A stretch of DNA of 64,000 nt from Agrobacterium tumefaciens str. B6 (GTDB lineage Bacteria; Pseudomonadota; Alphaproteobacteria; Rhizobiales; Rhizobiaceae): NCBI RefSeq assembly GCF_001541315.1, contig NZ_LMVK01000015.1, positions 19,224 through 83,223 on the forward strand, in the 5' to 3' direction. Positions within the stretch are counted from its first letter, which is position 1. Each line of letters starts with the position of its first letter. Both the position numbers and the translations under genes were made by a program. This document shows, in pieces, positions 10,173 to 19,479 of this stretch. Below the pieces are notes generated by a model. The model was not told where the DNA came from. It saw only the letters and a list, made by a program, of their open reading frames with translations, and ran no database searches.

Positions 10173-11126
10173 ATGCGTGAGAACGAAGCGATGAACGCTC
10201 AGCGAAAGCGCAACCGCGAGGCTGCGGACTGGTTGCTCCGCAACGGCGATCCTCAGCAATCGGCCGAAGACAGGGCGCACTTCACGGACTGGCTCAACGA
10301 TCCGGAAAACTGTCGCACCTATAGTGCCGCCGAGCGACTGATGGGCGACGCACGCAAGGCCATCCAGTCGGACCCGAAGCTCGCCGGCATAAAAGCCACG
10401 CCGCGTAACCTTGCGAAACCCGTCACAACCACCGTCGTTCTTTTCGCCATGGCAACCGCGACCTTTTTCCTTCTCGACGGCCCGATGCGTCTTCAGGCGG
10501 ACGTCATCGCCGGGACAGATGAGATGCCGGTCATCGACCTTGAGGACGGCTCCAGAGTTCAGCTCAACGCCTCCTCGGCAATCGCCATCGATTTCAACCG
10601 GACCCGGCGAACGGTCCACCTTCTGCGCGGGCAGGCCTATTTCGAGGTTGCCCATGCGCCGGAACGACCCTTCAGCGTCGAAGCCGGAACCACGCGCGTG
10701 ACGGCCCTCGGGACCGCCTTCGACGTCCGCTACGGCGAGACCGACACGGAGGTGACCGTAACCGAAAACGCGGTCCTTCTTGAACCGGACAATGATGGAC
10801 CGTTCTCCCGACGCGTCCAGCAGGGCGAGCAGGCGACCTATGATCGAATGAAGGGCGAAACAAGCGTCCAGCCGGTCGACAGTCTCGTCGCACTCGCCTG
10901 GAAGCGCGGACAGATCGCCGTCGACAATGCGCCGCTTTCTTATGTCGTTGAAGAAATGAACCGCCATTTCGGCGGCAGGATCGTCATCGCCGGAAGCTCG
11001 CTCGCCGCCAGACGCGTGAGTGGAACAGTCGCGATCGCCGACACCGACGCCGCCCTTTCATTCGTGAGGGAAGCGCTCGGCGTGAAAGCGACAAGGCTTG
11101 GTCCGTTTATCGTCATCCGCGACTGA
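10173..11126 (+). CDS. FecR-family anti-sigma / transmembrane signal regulator
   Basis: A 317-residue inner-membrane regulator. The cytoplasmic N-terminal DUF4880-type segment (REAADWLLRNGDPQQSAEDRAHFTDWL) is the sigma-binding part; one transmembrane helix lies at about residues 85-105 (TTTVVLFAMATATFFLL); the periplasmic FecR domain follows (VIDLEDGSRVQLNASSAIAID, VHLLRGQAYFEVAH, VTALGTAFDVRYG), and the C-terminal end carries an STN-like segment (PLSYVVEEMNRHFGGRIVI). It relays receptor occupancy to the ECF sigma factor. It ends 25 bases before the convergent glycerol-kinase gene. Confidence 0.9.
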   Translation: MRENEAMNAQRKRNREAADWLLRNGDPQQSAEDRAHFTDWLNDPENCRTYSAAERLMGDARKAIQSDPKLAGIKATPRNLAKPVTTTVVLFAMATATFFLLDGPMRLQADVIAGTDEMPVIDLEDGSRVQLNASSAIAIDFNRTRRTVHLLRGQAYFEVAHAPERPFSVEAGTTRVTALGTAFDVRYGETDTEVTVTENAVLLEPDNDGPFSRRVQQGEQATYDRMKGETSVQPVDSLVALAWKRGQIAVDNAPLSYVVEEMNRHFGGRIVIAGSSLAARRVSGTVAIADTDAALSFVREALGVKATRLGPFIVIRD

Positions 11127-11151
11127 CGTGGCCATCTCGTAAACAAGCGCC

Positions 11152-12549
11152 TCACCCGCCCCGCCAGCCCCGCGCATTGTCTATGGCGCGTGCAAAGCGG
11201 GCGTGGTCGGCGGCCCCGACCGATCCGTCAGGCGTGAATATCTCGGCATCGTTTCGCATGGCGGCTACATCGATGCCGCAGAGCTCCGCCAAGCCGAGCG
11301 CCGTCAACTCGCGCATGGCCGGCACGCGAATGGTCCGGCCACTGGCTGCGGCCAGAAAACGGGCGAAATAGCGACTGTTCGACAAGCCGCCATCGATGGA
11401 GATCATGTCGCCTATGGGAGCGACAGCCGACGCCGCCTCGATCAGCCCAGCCGTCAGCAGGGCAATGCCTTCCAGCACGGCGCACACCATGTCACTTCGT
11501 TCCGTGGTGTGGTCCATGCCGATGAAAAGCGGCACGGTCTGCCTGTCCCAATAGGGCGCGGCAAGGCCCGAAAGGGCGGGCACGAATACAAGGCCGCGGC
11601 GAATGGCCGAGGGTCCTTCGAAACCGTCGAGTTCGGCACTATCTGCGTATAGGCCGATCTTTTTCGCCCATTCGAGCGCCGCGCCGGCATCATAGACGCC
11701 GCCTTCAATGGCGAAGACGGCGCGCGCGCCCTGCATCTGCCAGCCGATGGTCGGCAGAAGCTCACCCGTCAACGGACGCCCGTTACCGGCAACGGCCAGC
11801 AGAAAGGCCCCGGTTCCGAAGGTTATCTTGCAATCGCCGGCCTTGCGGCAGCCATGCCCATAAAGCGCGGCCTGCTGATCGACAATGGAAACGCGGATGG
11901 ACGTTCCCTCGACCGCGCCAAAACCGCCATCGACAGGACCGATCATGGGCAGGCAATCCATCGGCACGCCGTGAAGCGCGCAGAGTTCAGGGCTCCAGTC
12001 TCCGGTTGAAAGATCGAGCAGCCCCGTGCGCGACGCCGTCGCAAGGTCCGTGCGGAAAGAGCCCGTCAGCCGGTCCAGAAAAAAAGCATCGGTGGTGCCC
12101 AGCCGCAAACGCCCTGCGGCCCTTGCCTGCGCCACTGCCGGATTGTGCTTCAACAGCCAGGCCAGTTTGCTGGCCGAAAAATAGGGATCGAGCGGCAGCC
12201 CGCAAATCTCTTTCGAACGATCCGTTGCCGAAGGCGGCAGGGCGGCCAGCGCTTCGACGGTGCGGGCATCCTGCCAGACGATGACCGGCGACAGCGCCTC
12301 GCCGCTCACGGCATCCCACGCCAGACAACTCTCGCCCTGATTGGCGATGGCGATGGCGTCCACCGGTCCGGCGGCAGCCAGCACCGCGCGAATATTGCGC
12401 AGCAGTTCTTCCGGATCATGTTCCACATGGCCGGCGGCCGGGTAAAATTGCGCGTGACGCCGGCTGGCCACGACCTCCGCCGTGCCGCTATCGCTCACCA
12501 CAAGGCACCGGGTCGATGTCGTCCCCTGATCGATCGCCGCAATGCGCAT
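11152..12549 (-). CDS. glpK: Glycerol kinase, FGGY family
   Basis: A 465-residue cytoplasmic sugar/polyol kinase. The phosphate-binding loop DQGTTSTRCLVV lies near the N-terminus, with VIVWQDART, a central FGTGAFLLAVAGN, and a C-terminal ISIDGGLSNSRYFARFLA as in glycerol kinases (FGGY_N and FGGY_C). Length is slightly below the usual 495. ATG at 12549 overlaps the stop of the preceding FAD-protein gene (TGATG); a TTG one codon upstream is possible. As the last gene of a run with GlpA- and GlpB-like flavoproteins, it would make glycerol 3-phosphate for them to oxidise. A kinase for another small polyol is not excluded. Confidence 0.8.
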   Translation of the reverse strand: MRIAAIDQGTTSTRCLVVSDSGTAEVVASRRHAQFYPAAGHVEHDPEELLRNIRAVLAAAGPVDAIAIANQGESCLAWDAVSGEALSPVIVWQDARTVEALAALPPSATDRSKEICGLPLDPYFSASKLAWLLKHNPAVAQARAAGRLRLGTTDAFFLDRLTGSFRTDLATASRTGLLDLSTGDWSPELCALHGVPMDCLPMIGPVDGGFGAVEGTSIRVSIVDQQAALYGHGCRKAGDCKITFGTGAFLLAVAGNGRPLTGELLPTIGWQMQGARAVFAIEGGVYDAGAALEWAKKIGLYADSAELDGFEGPSAIRRGLVFVPALSGLAAPYWDRQTVPLFIGMDHTTERSDMVCAVLEGIALLTAGLIEAASAVAPIGDMISIDGGLSNSRYFARFLAAASGRTIRVPAMRELTALGLAELCGIDVAAMRNDAEIFTPDGSVGAADHARFARAIDNARGWRGG

Positions 12550-13811
12550 CAATTGGTCTCCCGAAAGTGAAAGGCAATCTGGCTCGCTTCAAACGCAGCG
12601 CCGGGAATGGGCACCAGCACACGGCGTTCAGGGCGCCACAGGCCGGTCTTGCTCCACACTTCCGTTCCGTCGAGACGAAGCGAAAGCCGGCCTTGAACGC
12701 GTCTGGTGAAACGAAGCTGAAAATCGCGAAATGCCGGTCTATCGAGTCCACCCGGCCGCAACATGGCTGGAACCGCCAGTTTGAGCGGATCGGCGAAGGC
12801 AACGGGAACCCCCGGCGCGTTGCAGGGTTCCCGGGCGAGATCGTCAGCCACCGACGCGCCAACGCGGCGGCCTTCGCGAAACGCCCAGCCGCCCGTTTCC
12901 ACGGCTCGCAAGACATTCCCGCTGGCGAAGAAAACCGGATTGGCCATCCGTCCGTCCTGATCGATCAGCGGCCCGGCACTGCCTGCCGCAACATCCACGG
13001 GGGATGCATTGAGAAGCGCTGCCTCAGGTGTGAATCGCCCGGTGAGCAGAACACCGTCGCATTGAACGGTCAGGATGCGGCCATCCGCCAGACGGATATC
13101 GGCCTCCTCGACACGGTCACGCCCGCGAATATCCGTGAGTGTCGCACCACAATGAAAGGGCACCCCGACCAGTCGCGGAAACCAATGAAAAGGCGACCGC
13201 GCCAGCGGATGAGGCTCCGGCTCGATCATCGCGACCGGTCGGGTGCGATGGGTGAGGCAGGTCAGAAGTGCGGAAAAGGAAACCAGCTCCGAACCGATGA
13301 TCAACGGCCGGCGAAAGGGCATGATGCCGTGAAAGGCGACATAGGATTGCAGCGTGCCGGTGGTGACCACGCCCACCGGACGGTCGCCGGGCAGAAGCCG
13401 CACGGAGCGTGGTTTTTCCCGCGCACCTGTCGCCAGCACGATACGCCGGGCCTTCAACGCCTCGACGCCACGCGCCGATGTCACCAGCAGCACGCCATCC
13501 TGCCCCAGTTCCACCACGGAATGACCGGTGCGGATATCGACACCCGCCTCCTGTGCTTGCCGCTGCAGGTGTTGTGCATAGGCTGGGCCGAAATAAACCC
13601 GCCTGAATTCGCGCATGCCGAAGGGCGAGTGCAGGCAATGCCGGGTCGCACCGCCAAGGGCCGGCTCGCGGTCGAGGATCATCACACGGGCGATACCGCG
13701 CGCTTTCAGCTCCAGCGCCGCAGCCACGCCCGCCGGGCCGCCGCCAACCACGATTGCATCTGCATTCTCAGCGTTTGGATGCTCTCGTTGAAAGTGCTCC
13801 ACGGCGCTCAT
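12549..13811 (-). CDS. FAD/NAD-dependent oxidoreductase (GlpB-like partner)
   Basis: A 420-residue flavoprotein of the pyridine-nucleotide-disulphide oxidoreductase fold: dinucleotide motif ADAIVVGGGPAGVAAALELK at residues 17-36, second segment ARRIVLATGAREKPR, and a later GVLLTGRFTPEA. In other bacteria proteins of this kind are encoded with a GlpA-type dehydrogenase carrying an iron-sulphur domain and a kinase (family knowledge). Start chosen at ATG 13811 because it overlaps the upstream stop (ATGA); a longer frame to 13886 lies inside the neighbour. The C-terminal 60 residues show no motif I recognise. Probable electron-transfer partner in glycerol-phosphate oxidation. Confidence 0.75.
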   Translation of the reverse strand: MSAVEHFQREHPNAENADAIVVGGGPAGVAAALELKARGIARVMILDREPALGGATRHCLHSPFGMREFRRVYFGPAYAQHLQRQAQEAGVDIRTGHSVVELGQDGVLLVTSARGVEALKARRIVLATGAREKPRSVRLLPGDRPVGVVTTGTLQSYVAFHGIMPFRRPLIIGSELVSFSALLTCLTHRTRPVAMIEPEPHPLARSPFHWFPRLVGVPFHCGATLTDIRGRDRVEEADIRLADGRILTVQCDGVLLTGRFTPEAALLNASPVDVAAGSAGPLIDQDGRMANPVFFASGNVLRAVETGGWAFREGRRVGASVADDLAREPCNAPGVPVAFADPLKLAVPAMLRPGGLDRPAFRDFQLRFTRRVQGRLSLRLDGTEVWSKTGLWRPERRVLVPIPGAAFEASQIAFHFRETN

Positions 13812-15205
13812 CGGTCGTCTCCCTCCCGAACGGCAAGCGGGGTTGCCAGACGGTCGCCCGTCATCGCGGCCAGCCGGGCATTGCAATAAAAGCCCTGACA
13901 GCGGCCCATGCCGGCGCGGGTGCGCCGCCGCAGCCCGCCGAAATCACCGGGCGGCACCGGGCTTAAAAATGCCGCCTCGATCTCGCGGCGGGTGACGAGT
14001 TCGCAATGACAGACGATTTCGCCGTGATCGGCGCGCTGCCAGTCCCGCTCGCAGGTTTCGGTCAGGTTGGGCATCGTCACTTCGGGGACTGATGGCGGCG
14101 GGGCAAAACCCCTACCGAAACCCTCGTGGAGCGTCAAAGCATGCTGCGCCAGCCCGAGTGCTGCGCTGAGACCCGTGGAACGCACCCCGCCAAGCGTGAT
14201 GGTGCGCCGCTCGGGCCGCGCGGAAATCCGGTAATGTTTCTTTTCGGAGGCCGGCCGCAGACCGGCATAAACGGCGGTTACGGGAACAGAGGCCAGCGCC
14301 GGGACGATCTCCGCCCCGCGTTTCAGCAGCGCCTCCAGCGGCGCCGTCCCGCCCGTCGCGCGTTCGCGGTCGTCCTGCTCTTCCGCCGTCGGCCCGACGA
14401 GAACATTGCCGAAGGCGGTGGGGCACACCACGATGCCCTTGGTGATTTCGGTGGGAACAGGCAGAACGATGCGCGGCACATGCCGGCGGGCAGCCTTATC
14501 AAGCACGACGAACTGCCCCTTGCGGGGCTTGATGGTGAATTCGGGCGGAAGCCCCAGACGCGCATCGACGATATCGCCGAACAGACCGGCGGTATTGACG
14601 ACGCTCGTGGCAAGGATAGCGCCCGCCGTCGTCTCTATCCGCCACGCATCGTCGAACACACCGGACAGACCCCCCGCGTTTCGCACCAGCGGCGCGCCCA
14701 GCGCCGCCGCCTGCGTGAGATAGCCAAGCGGGGCGGACCACGGATCAATGATATGTTCGCCCGGAACGTCGAGCGCGGCGACAAGGCGCTCGGATAGGCC
14801 CGGCATGGTTTCACGGGCCTGCCCGGCCGCGAGGAGCTCAAGTCCGGCAATGCCGTTGCGCCGCCCCTGATCGGCGATCGCCTGCAATTTTTCCGCCTCA
14901 GCCGGGTTCCAGGCGCAGACGAGCGCGCCGGTTTCGACGAGGCTAAGACCCATCTGCCCATGAATGGACAGATATTCCGCCCGGCCCGCCTTCACCAGTT
15001 CCAGTTCCAGACTGCCTTCCGGCGCATCGAAGCCGGTATGGAGGATGGCGCTGTTGGCCTTGGAGGCGCCGGAGAGGATATCGGGGCCTTTTTCGACGAC
15101 CACCACCTTCGCACCGGCCAGCGCGAAACGGCGGGCGACCGCGCAACCGACCACACCGGCGCCGATGACGGCAACGTCGAATTCCGTGGAGGGGGTCTGA
15201 GCCAT
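13808..15205 (-). CDS. GlpA-like FAD-dependent glycerol-3-phosphate dehydrogenase with BFD-type [2Fe-2S] domain
   Basis: A 465-residue DAO-family flavoprotein. FAD-binding motif FDVAVIGAGVVGCAVARRFA follows a short N-terminus; SGASKANSAILHTGFDA is the glycerol-3-phosphate dehydrogenase signature. The C-terminal 90 residues form a BFD-like iron-sulphur domain, with ligand cysteines in IVCHCE and GRCQGFYC. It would oxidise glycerol 3-phosphate, or a related 2-hydroxy compound, to dihydroxyacetone phosphate. Start ATG 15205 has an AAGGGAAG ribosome site; the longer frame to 15283 lacks one. First of three coupled genes ending in glpK. Confidence 0.82.
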   Translation of the reverse strand: MAQTPSTEFDVAVIGAGVVGCAVARRFALAGAKVVVVEKGPDILSGASKANSAILHTGFDAPEGSLELELVKAGRAEYLSIHGQMGLSLVETGALVCAWNPAEAEKLQAIADQGRRNGIAGLELLAAGQARETMPGLSERLVAALDVPGEHIIDPWSAPLGYLTQAAALGAPLVRNAGGLSGVFDDAWRIETTAGAILATSVVNTAGLFGDIVDARLGLPPEFTIKPRKGQFVVLDKAARRHVPRIVLPVPTEITKGIVVCPTAFGNVLVGPTAEEQDDRERATGGTAPLEALLKRGAEIVPALASVPVTAVYAGLRPASEKKHYRISARPERRTITLGGVRSTGLSAALGLAQHALTLHEGFGRGFAPPPSVPEVTMPNLTETCERDWQRADHGEIVCHCELVTRREIEAAFLSPVPPGDFGGLRRRTRAGMGRCQGFYCNARLAAMTGDRLATPLAVREGDDR

Positions 15206-15347
15206 GGGCTTCCCTTTGCCTTCGTCCTTCAAAGCGAAATCAACAGGCGCGACGGATCGCGCCGATGCAGCAGCGGCGTTCATAAACGAGAGTGAAATTC
15301 GCGCCTGTGCCAGTAGGGGCAGCCAGCACCAGCCGGTGGCCCCGCCG

Positions 15348-16142
15348 TTACTTCACGAAAGTCTTGGTCAGGCCCGCCGTGCGGTCGACGATGAGAACGA
15401 CGGCAAGGGTGAGCACGATCAAAAGAACGGAAATGGCTGCAACAAGCGGATCCGCTTGCGTTTCCACATGCTGATACATGGCGACGGGAAGCGTGGTGAT
15501 GCGCGGGCCGGTGAGGAACAGCGAAATCACCGCTTCATCGAACGACACGAGAAAAGAAAGTGCGGCCGTCGCAACGACGCCCGGCGCGATCATCGGCATC
15601 GTCACGCGTCGGAAGACCGTGAGCGGCGATGCCCCGAGTGTCGAAGCAGCCTCCTCGAAGATCAGCGGCAGACCCGCAAGCGAGGTGGTGAGGACGCGCA
15701 GCGCATAGGGCAGCACGATGATGAGATGGGCGATCACCAGACCGGTGAAAGTGGCGAGCAGGCCGGCGCCAGCGAAGACGATCAGGATCGCGAGGCCGAG
15801 AACGATGGTGGGCAGGAGCAGCGGAGCCGTGAAGAAGGCGAGAAGCGCATCCGCGCCGATCACCCGCATGCGCACGATGGCATAGGAGGCAGGCAGCGCG
15901 ATCAGCATGGACAGCACGGTGACAATGACCGCGAGAAGGGTGCTGGTGCCGAGCGCCGCCATCATCTTGGAATTATGCATGAGTTCCACATACCAGCGCA
16001 GGCTCCAGCCGGAAGGCGGGAAGGTCATGTAGCTGTCGGCCGAAAACGAGATCGGCACGACGAGAACCACGGGCGCCAGCAGGAAAAGGAACATGATGAA
16101 GGCGACGATTTTCAGCGCCAGCGGTGCGGGACGTTCTTCCAT
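15348..16142 (-). CDS. ABC transporter permease, PotC/YdcV-like
   Basis: A 264-residue inner-membrane permease of the spermidine/putrescine type with six predicted helices. The EAA loop reads EEAASTLGASPLTVFRRVTMPMIAPG. The start has a textbook ribosome site (AAAGGAG). It ends 142 bases before the GlpA-like gene; that gap contains a GGGGC/GCCCC hairpin at 15316-15343 but no gene. With the next upstream permease it forms the channel of the importer encoded here. Confidence 0.88.
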   Translation of the reverse strand: MEERPAPLALKIVAFIMFLFLLAPVVLVVPISFSADSYMTFPPSGWSLRWYVELMHNSKMMAALGTSTLLAVIVTVLSMLIALPASYAIVRMRVIGADALLAFFTAPLLLPTIVLGLAILIVFAGAGLLATFTGLVIAHLIIVLPYALRVLTTSLAGLPLIFEEAASTLGASPLTVFRRVTMPMIAPGVVATAALSFLVSFDEAVISLFLTGPRITTLPVAMYQHVETQADPLVAAISVLLIVLTLAVVLIVDRTAGLTKTFVK

Positions 16143-16154
16143 CTTCGATCTCCT

Positions 16155-17033
16155 TTAAAGAATGGCCCGCAGAAGCCGGGAATAAAGCACCAGCGCCGCA
16201 CCGAAGATCACGAGGATGATCATCGACAGCGTCGCAGCGAGTGGCCAGTTGAGCGTCACGATGGCCTGATCGTAGATTTCCGTCGCCAGAAGGAAGACGC
16301 GCCCACCGCCGAGCAGCTTGGGGGTGATGAACGAACTGACCGCCAGAACGAAGGAGAGCAGGCAACCGAGCGCGACGCCGGGCATGGTGAGCGGCACGAT
16401 GATCCGCCAGAACACCTTCCAGGGCGACGCGCCGAGCGTTTCGGCCGCTTCCTCGACACGTGGATCAAGCCTGCCGAAACCGGCAAGCAGCGCCAGGATC
16501 ATATAGGGCATCAGGATTTCCGTGAGGCCGATGACGACGCCAACCTTGTTGAACAGCAACCGCACGCCGCTTTCGGCGCCGAGTGCGAAGAGGATGTTGT
16601 TGATGAGGCCGTCATCAGCAAGGATCGCGATCCAGCCATAGGTGCGCACCACGGCCGAGGTCAAAAGCGGCGAAATGACCAGCACCAGCAGCAGGGTTTT
16701 CCAACGGCCCTGCGCCCGGTGAAGGTAAAGGGCGATGGGATAGGAGGCGATGAGCGTGAGAATGGTGATCAGGAGACTGGTCAGGATGCTCTGGCCGATC
16801 AGTTCGATATAAAAACCGTCGGTCAGCGTGGACGACCAGTTGTCGAGCGTGTGGGCTTCCCCAAGACCGCCGCCGCCGAGGCTTTCACGGAAGGAAAGCA
16901 AAAGCAGGTTGAAGACGGGCATCACGAAGGCGAGACCATTGACCGCGATGATCGGCCCGAGAAGAAGCGTTGCGAGAAACACCATGGAGGATGTGCGGCT
17001 GCCGGGAGCCGTGATCATGACCGCAGCTGTCAT
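16155..17033 (-). CDS. ABC transporter permease, PotB/YdcU-like
   Basis: A 292-residue polytopic membrane protein. It has an N-terminal helix (FLATLLLGPIIAVNGLAFVMPVFNLLLLSF), a long periplasmic loop and the EAA motif EEAAETLGASPWKVFWRIIVPLTMPG. Four bases overlap the ATPase gene; CGGAGC serves as ribosome site. Family members carry polyamines, opines or related small cations, but substrate cannot be read from the permease. Confidence 0.88.
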   Translation of the reverse strand: MTAAVMITAPGSRTSSMVFLATLLLGPIIAVNGLAFVMPVFNLLLLSFRESLGGGGLGEAHTLDNWSSTLTDGFYIELIGQSILTSLLITILTLIASYPIALYLHRAQGRWKTLLLVLVISPLLTSAVVRTYGWIAILADDGLINNILFALGAESGVRLLFNKVGVVIGLTEILMPYMILALLAGFGRLDPRVEEAAETLGASPWKVFWRIIVPLTMPGVALGCLLSFVLAVSSFITPKLLGGGRVFLLATEIYDQAIVTLNWPLAATLSMIILVIFGAALVLYSRLLRAIL

Positions 17034-18121
17034 TGGTCTGCTCCGAAGACCAGCGTGTCCTCCACGCGCCAGATGAGGCTGACCGCACTGCCGGCCGCAA
17101 CCGGCGTTTCGCCGCCGGAGGTGGCGCGCTCCACCGACAATGTCTGCCCGCCCGCAGCGATCTCGTAATGAAGGATATCACCGGCATAATAGACGTCACG
17201 AACCTCACCGGTGATGCGGTTGACCGGCGCGCCATCGAAATCTGGCACGGCGTCATCAGCAACCGTCATGGCCATGCGGTGCGGCCGCACCATAAGGTCG
17301 ATCTTACCATTGTGTGAACCGGGTGCCCGCAATACCGCATCGCCGACCGTGATGTGATCGCCGACCGCGTTTCCGACCAGCCTGTTGGTGCGGCCGACGA
17401 AGGAGGCGACGAAAGCCGTTGCCGGACGCTCGTAAAGATCATGCGGGGTGCCGAGCTGTTCCAGACGCCCGCCATTGAGGACGGCGACCTTGTCGCACAT
17501 GCTGAGCGCCTCGACCTGATCATGCGTGACGAAGATGGAGGTAATGCCGAGCTGCTTCTGGATGCGGCGGATTTCCGAGCGCATCTCGTCGCGCAGCTTG
17601 GCATCGAGATTGGAAAGAGGCTCATCGAACAGGAGAATGGAGGGCTGGATGACGAGGGCACGCGCCAGTGCGACGCGCTGCTGCTGGCCACCAGAAAGCT
17701 GGGCGGGACGGCGATCCTCGCGCCCTTCCAGGTGGACCATGGCAATCGCCTCGCGAGCACGCCGTTCCGCTTCGGCGGCCGGCACCTTGCGCATTTCAAG
17801 TCCGAACATGACGTTCTTGAGGACCGTCATATGCGGGAAGAGCGCATAGCTCTGGAAAACAAGGCCAATGTCGCGCTTATAGGGTGCAAGCTGCGTCACG
17901 TCCTTGCCGTTGATCAGGATTGAACCTGACGTCACGGGTGCAAGGCCGGCAATCATGCGCAGCGACGTCGACTTGCCGCAACCCGACGGACCGAGGAAGG
18001 CAACCAGCTCGCCCTTGGGTATCTCGAGGTTGAGATTATCCACGGCGACCATGGTCTCGTAGCGCTTGGTCAGTGAACGAATCGAGAGAAATCCTGGCTG
18101 CATGATGTCTGAAGTTCCCAT
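17030..18121 (-). CDS. ABC transporter ATPase, PotA-like
   Basis: A 363-residue ATPase. Walker A GPSGCGKST, Q-loop FQSYALFPHM, signature LSGGQQQRVALARAL, Walker B ILLFDEPLSNLD and H-loop FVTHDQVEAL are all intact, and the last 120 residues form a TOBE-type domain (GRTNRLVGNAVG, DLMVRPHRMAM, GEVRDVYYAGD). I start at ATG 18121; ATG 18103 is an alternative with a GGGA six bases closer. It energises the two permeases downstream. Confidence 0.9.
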   Translation of the reverse strand: MGTSDIMQPGFLSIRSLTKRYETMVAVDNLNLEIPKGELVAFLGPSGCGKSTSLRMIAGLAPVTSGSILINGKDVTQLAPYKRDIGLVFQSYALFPHMTVLKNVMFGLEMRKVPAAEAERRAREAIAMVHLEGREDRRPAQLSGGQQQRVALARALVIQPSILLFDEPLSNLDAKLRDEMRSEIRRIQKQLGITSIFVTHDQVEALSMCDKVAVLNGGRLEQLGTPHDLYERPATAFVASFVGRTNRLVGNAVGDHITVGDAVLRAPGSHNGKIDLMVRPHRMAMTVADDAVPDFDGAPVNRITGEVRDVYYAGDILHYEIAAGGQTLSVERATSGGETPVAAGSAVSLIWRVEDTLVFGADQ

Positions 18122-18145
18122 TCCGGCTTTTTGCCTTTCTCCAGA

Positions 18146-18178
18146 ACATGTCCCACCCCGGCGGGGTCTCGGACATGT
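18146..18178. repeat. Strong hairpin between binding-protein and ATPase genes
   Basis: ACATGTCC pairs with GGACATGT, and inside them ACCCC pairs with GGGGT. The 33-base structure lies just upstream of the ATPase start in the mRNA. Hairpins at this point commonly protect the binding-protein message from 3' decay or attenuate the downstream transporter genes. Confidence 0.5.
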
Positions 18179-18315
18179 CCTGTCCCTTGATCTATGCAAT
18201 CACGGCGGAAATTCACCTGCGCTGTGCGCGGTGCTTTCCCTAATGCGGGTCCTCGGACCACTCCCCTCCATCGACCCCAACACCGACGGAGGAAATGAGC
18301 CGAGGCCTATGCCGT

Positions 18316-18343
18316 TTCCGCACCAGCCCGGAGGGATGCGGAA
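18316..18343. repeat. Second hairpin after the binding-protein gene
   Basis: TTCCGCA pairs with TGCGGAA (7 bp, 14-base loop) 34 bases after the binding-protein stop. Together with the structure at 18146 it fills the 255-base gap, which otherwise holds no gene. Confidence 0.4.
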
Positions 18344-18376
18344 GTCTTGCCATTTTTCACGCCGGGCGCGAAAGCC

Positions 18377-19417
18377 TTAGCGGCTGAGCGGGATGACCTT
18401 GCGGCGCCAGTCCTGCGTGATCTGGTCGCGAACCTTCGAGAGGCCGATCCAGTCAACCGGGATAACCTTGTCCATCGCCTTGACGACCGTGCGATCACTC
18501 ACATCGGCAGCGACCGTGGCCTTGGCGTTGGTCGGCGCATAATACATGGCGGCGGTAAAGGCGGCCTGGGCTTCCGGGCTCAGCGCATAGTCAACGAACT
18601 TGCGGGCCGCATCGGACGACGGGCCGCCCTTGACGAGATTGAGCGTGTTGATCTGCAGGATGGTGCCTTCTTTCGGCAGAACCACCTTCATTTTGCCCTT
18701 GGAACCATCGGCATTCACCTGGCTACGGGCGTTCCAGCCCACGCCCAGCGACACCTGGCCATTGACGACATTCGGATAGACTTCCGGCTTCGGTTCCCAG
18801 GTCTGAATGTTCGGCGCGACTTCCGCCATCGCATTGATGCCGGCATCGATGTTCTTGATGAAGTCGGTGCCGCCATTCATGTGGTCCATGATGATGGTCG
18901 TGCCGATACCGACGATGTCAGGAGCGCTCAGCATGGCGACCTTGCCCTTGAAGGCACTGTCTTTCAGGGCATTCCAGCTGTCCGGTGCGGTCTTGATTGC
19001 ATCGGTGTTGTAGATGAGAACGAGGTTGTCGAAGGTCACGCCAACGCCTGCGACGCCCTCAAAACGGGCGTTCGGATAGAGGTCGGCGACATTCTTCGTA
19101 ACGCTTTCATCGATCTTGTCGAACAGGCCTTCATCCGTGCCGGTCTTGGCGACAGAAACATCCATCAGCGCAATATCGGCCTGCGGCGCAGCCTTCTGGG
19201 CGCGTAGCGAACCAAGCATGGCGGCAGAACCCTGCTGCGGGAAATAGTCGACCTTGATGTCCGGGTTGGCGGCCATGAAAGGCTCGATGACGGCCTTGGT
19301 GTAACGCTCCTGGAAAAGGCCGCTATAACCGAGGAACGTTACGGTCTGCTGGGCGTGCGCCGGCAGGGCGGCCGCACCAAGCATGAGAATCCCACTCAGA
19401 AGTATCGTTTTCTTCAT
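18377..19417 (-). CDS. ABC transporter periplasmic binding protein, PotD/PotF-like
   Basis: A 346-residue extracellular solute-binding protein family 1/8 member. The signal peptide MKKTILLSGILMLGAAALPAHA is followed by QQTVTFLGYSG. Conserved parts include FEGVAGVGVTFDNLVLIYNTDAIK, a typical hinge region, and SPEAQAAFTAAMYYAPTN. It has the most structured surroundings of the operon (two hairpins downstream), consistent with a higher expression level. It defines the substrate of the importer; its membership of the polyamine/opine group and the nitrilase and RraA genes just upstream suggest a nitrogen-containing organic substrate (inference). Confidence 0.88.
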   Translation of the reverse strand: MKKTILLSGILMLGAAALPAHAQQTVTFLGYSGLFQERYTKAVIEPFMAANPDIKVDYFPQQGSAAMLGSLRAQKAAPQADIALMDVSVAKTGTDEGLFDKIDESVTKNVADLYPNARFEGVAGVGVTFDNLVLIYNTDAIKTAPDSWNALKDSAFKGKVAMLSAPDIVGIGTTIIMDHMNGGTDFIKNIDAGINAMAEVAPNIQTWEPKPEVYPNVVNGQVSLGVGWNARSQVNADGSKGKMKVVLPKEGTILQINTLNLVKGGPSSDAARKFVDYALSPEAQAAFTAAMYYAPTNAKATVAADVSDRTVVKAMDKVIPVDWIGLSKVRDQITQDWRRKVIPLSR

Positions 19418-19479
19418 TGTCCTGTTCTCCTCTATTGTTATTGGGAGTGGCGAACGGATCCGCCACCCGTAAGATTGTG

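Noticed and set aside
15204..17168. A 654-codon open frame on the + strand
   Set aside because: It lies opposite two permease genes and parts of the ATPase with full family motifs; its product is rich in Arg, Gln, Glu and His in the pattern of an antisense reading of GC-rich coding DNA.
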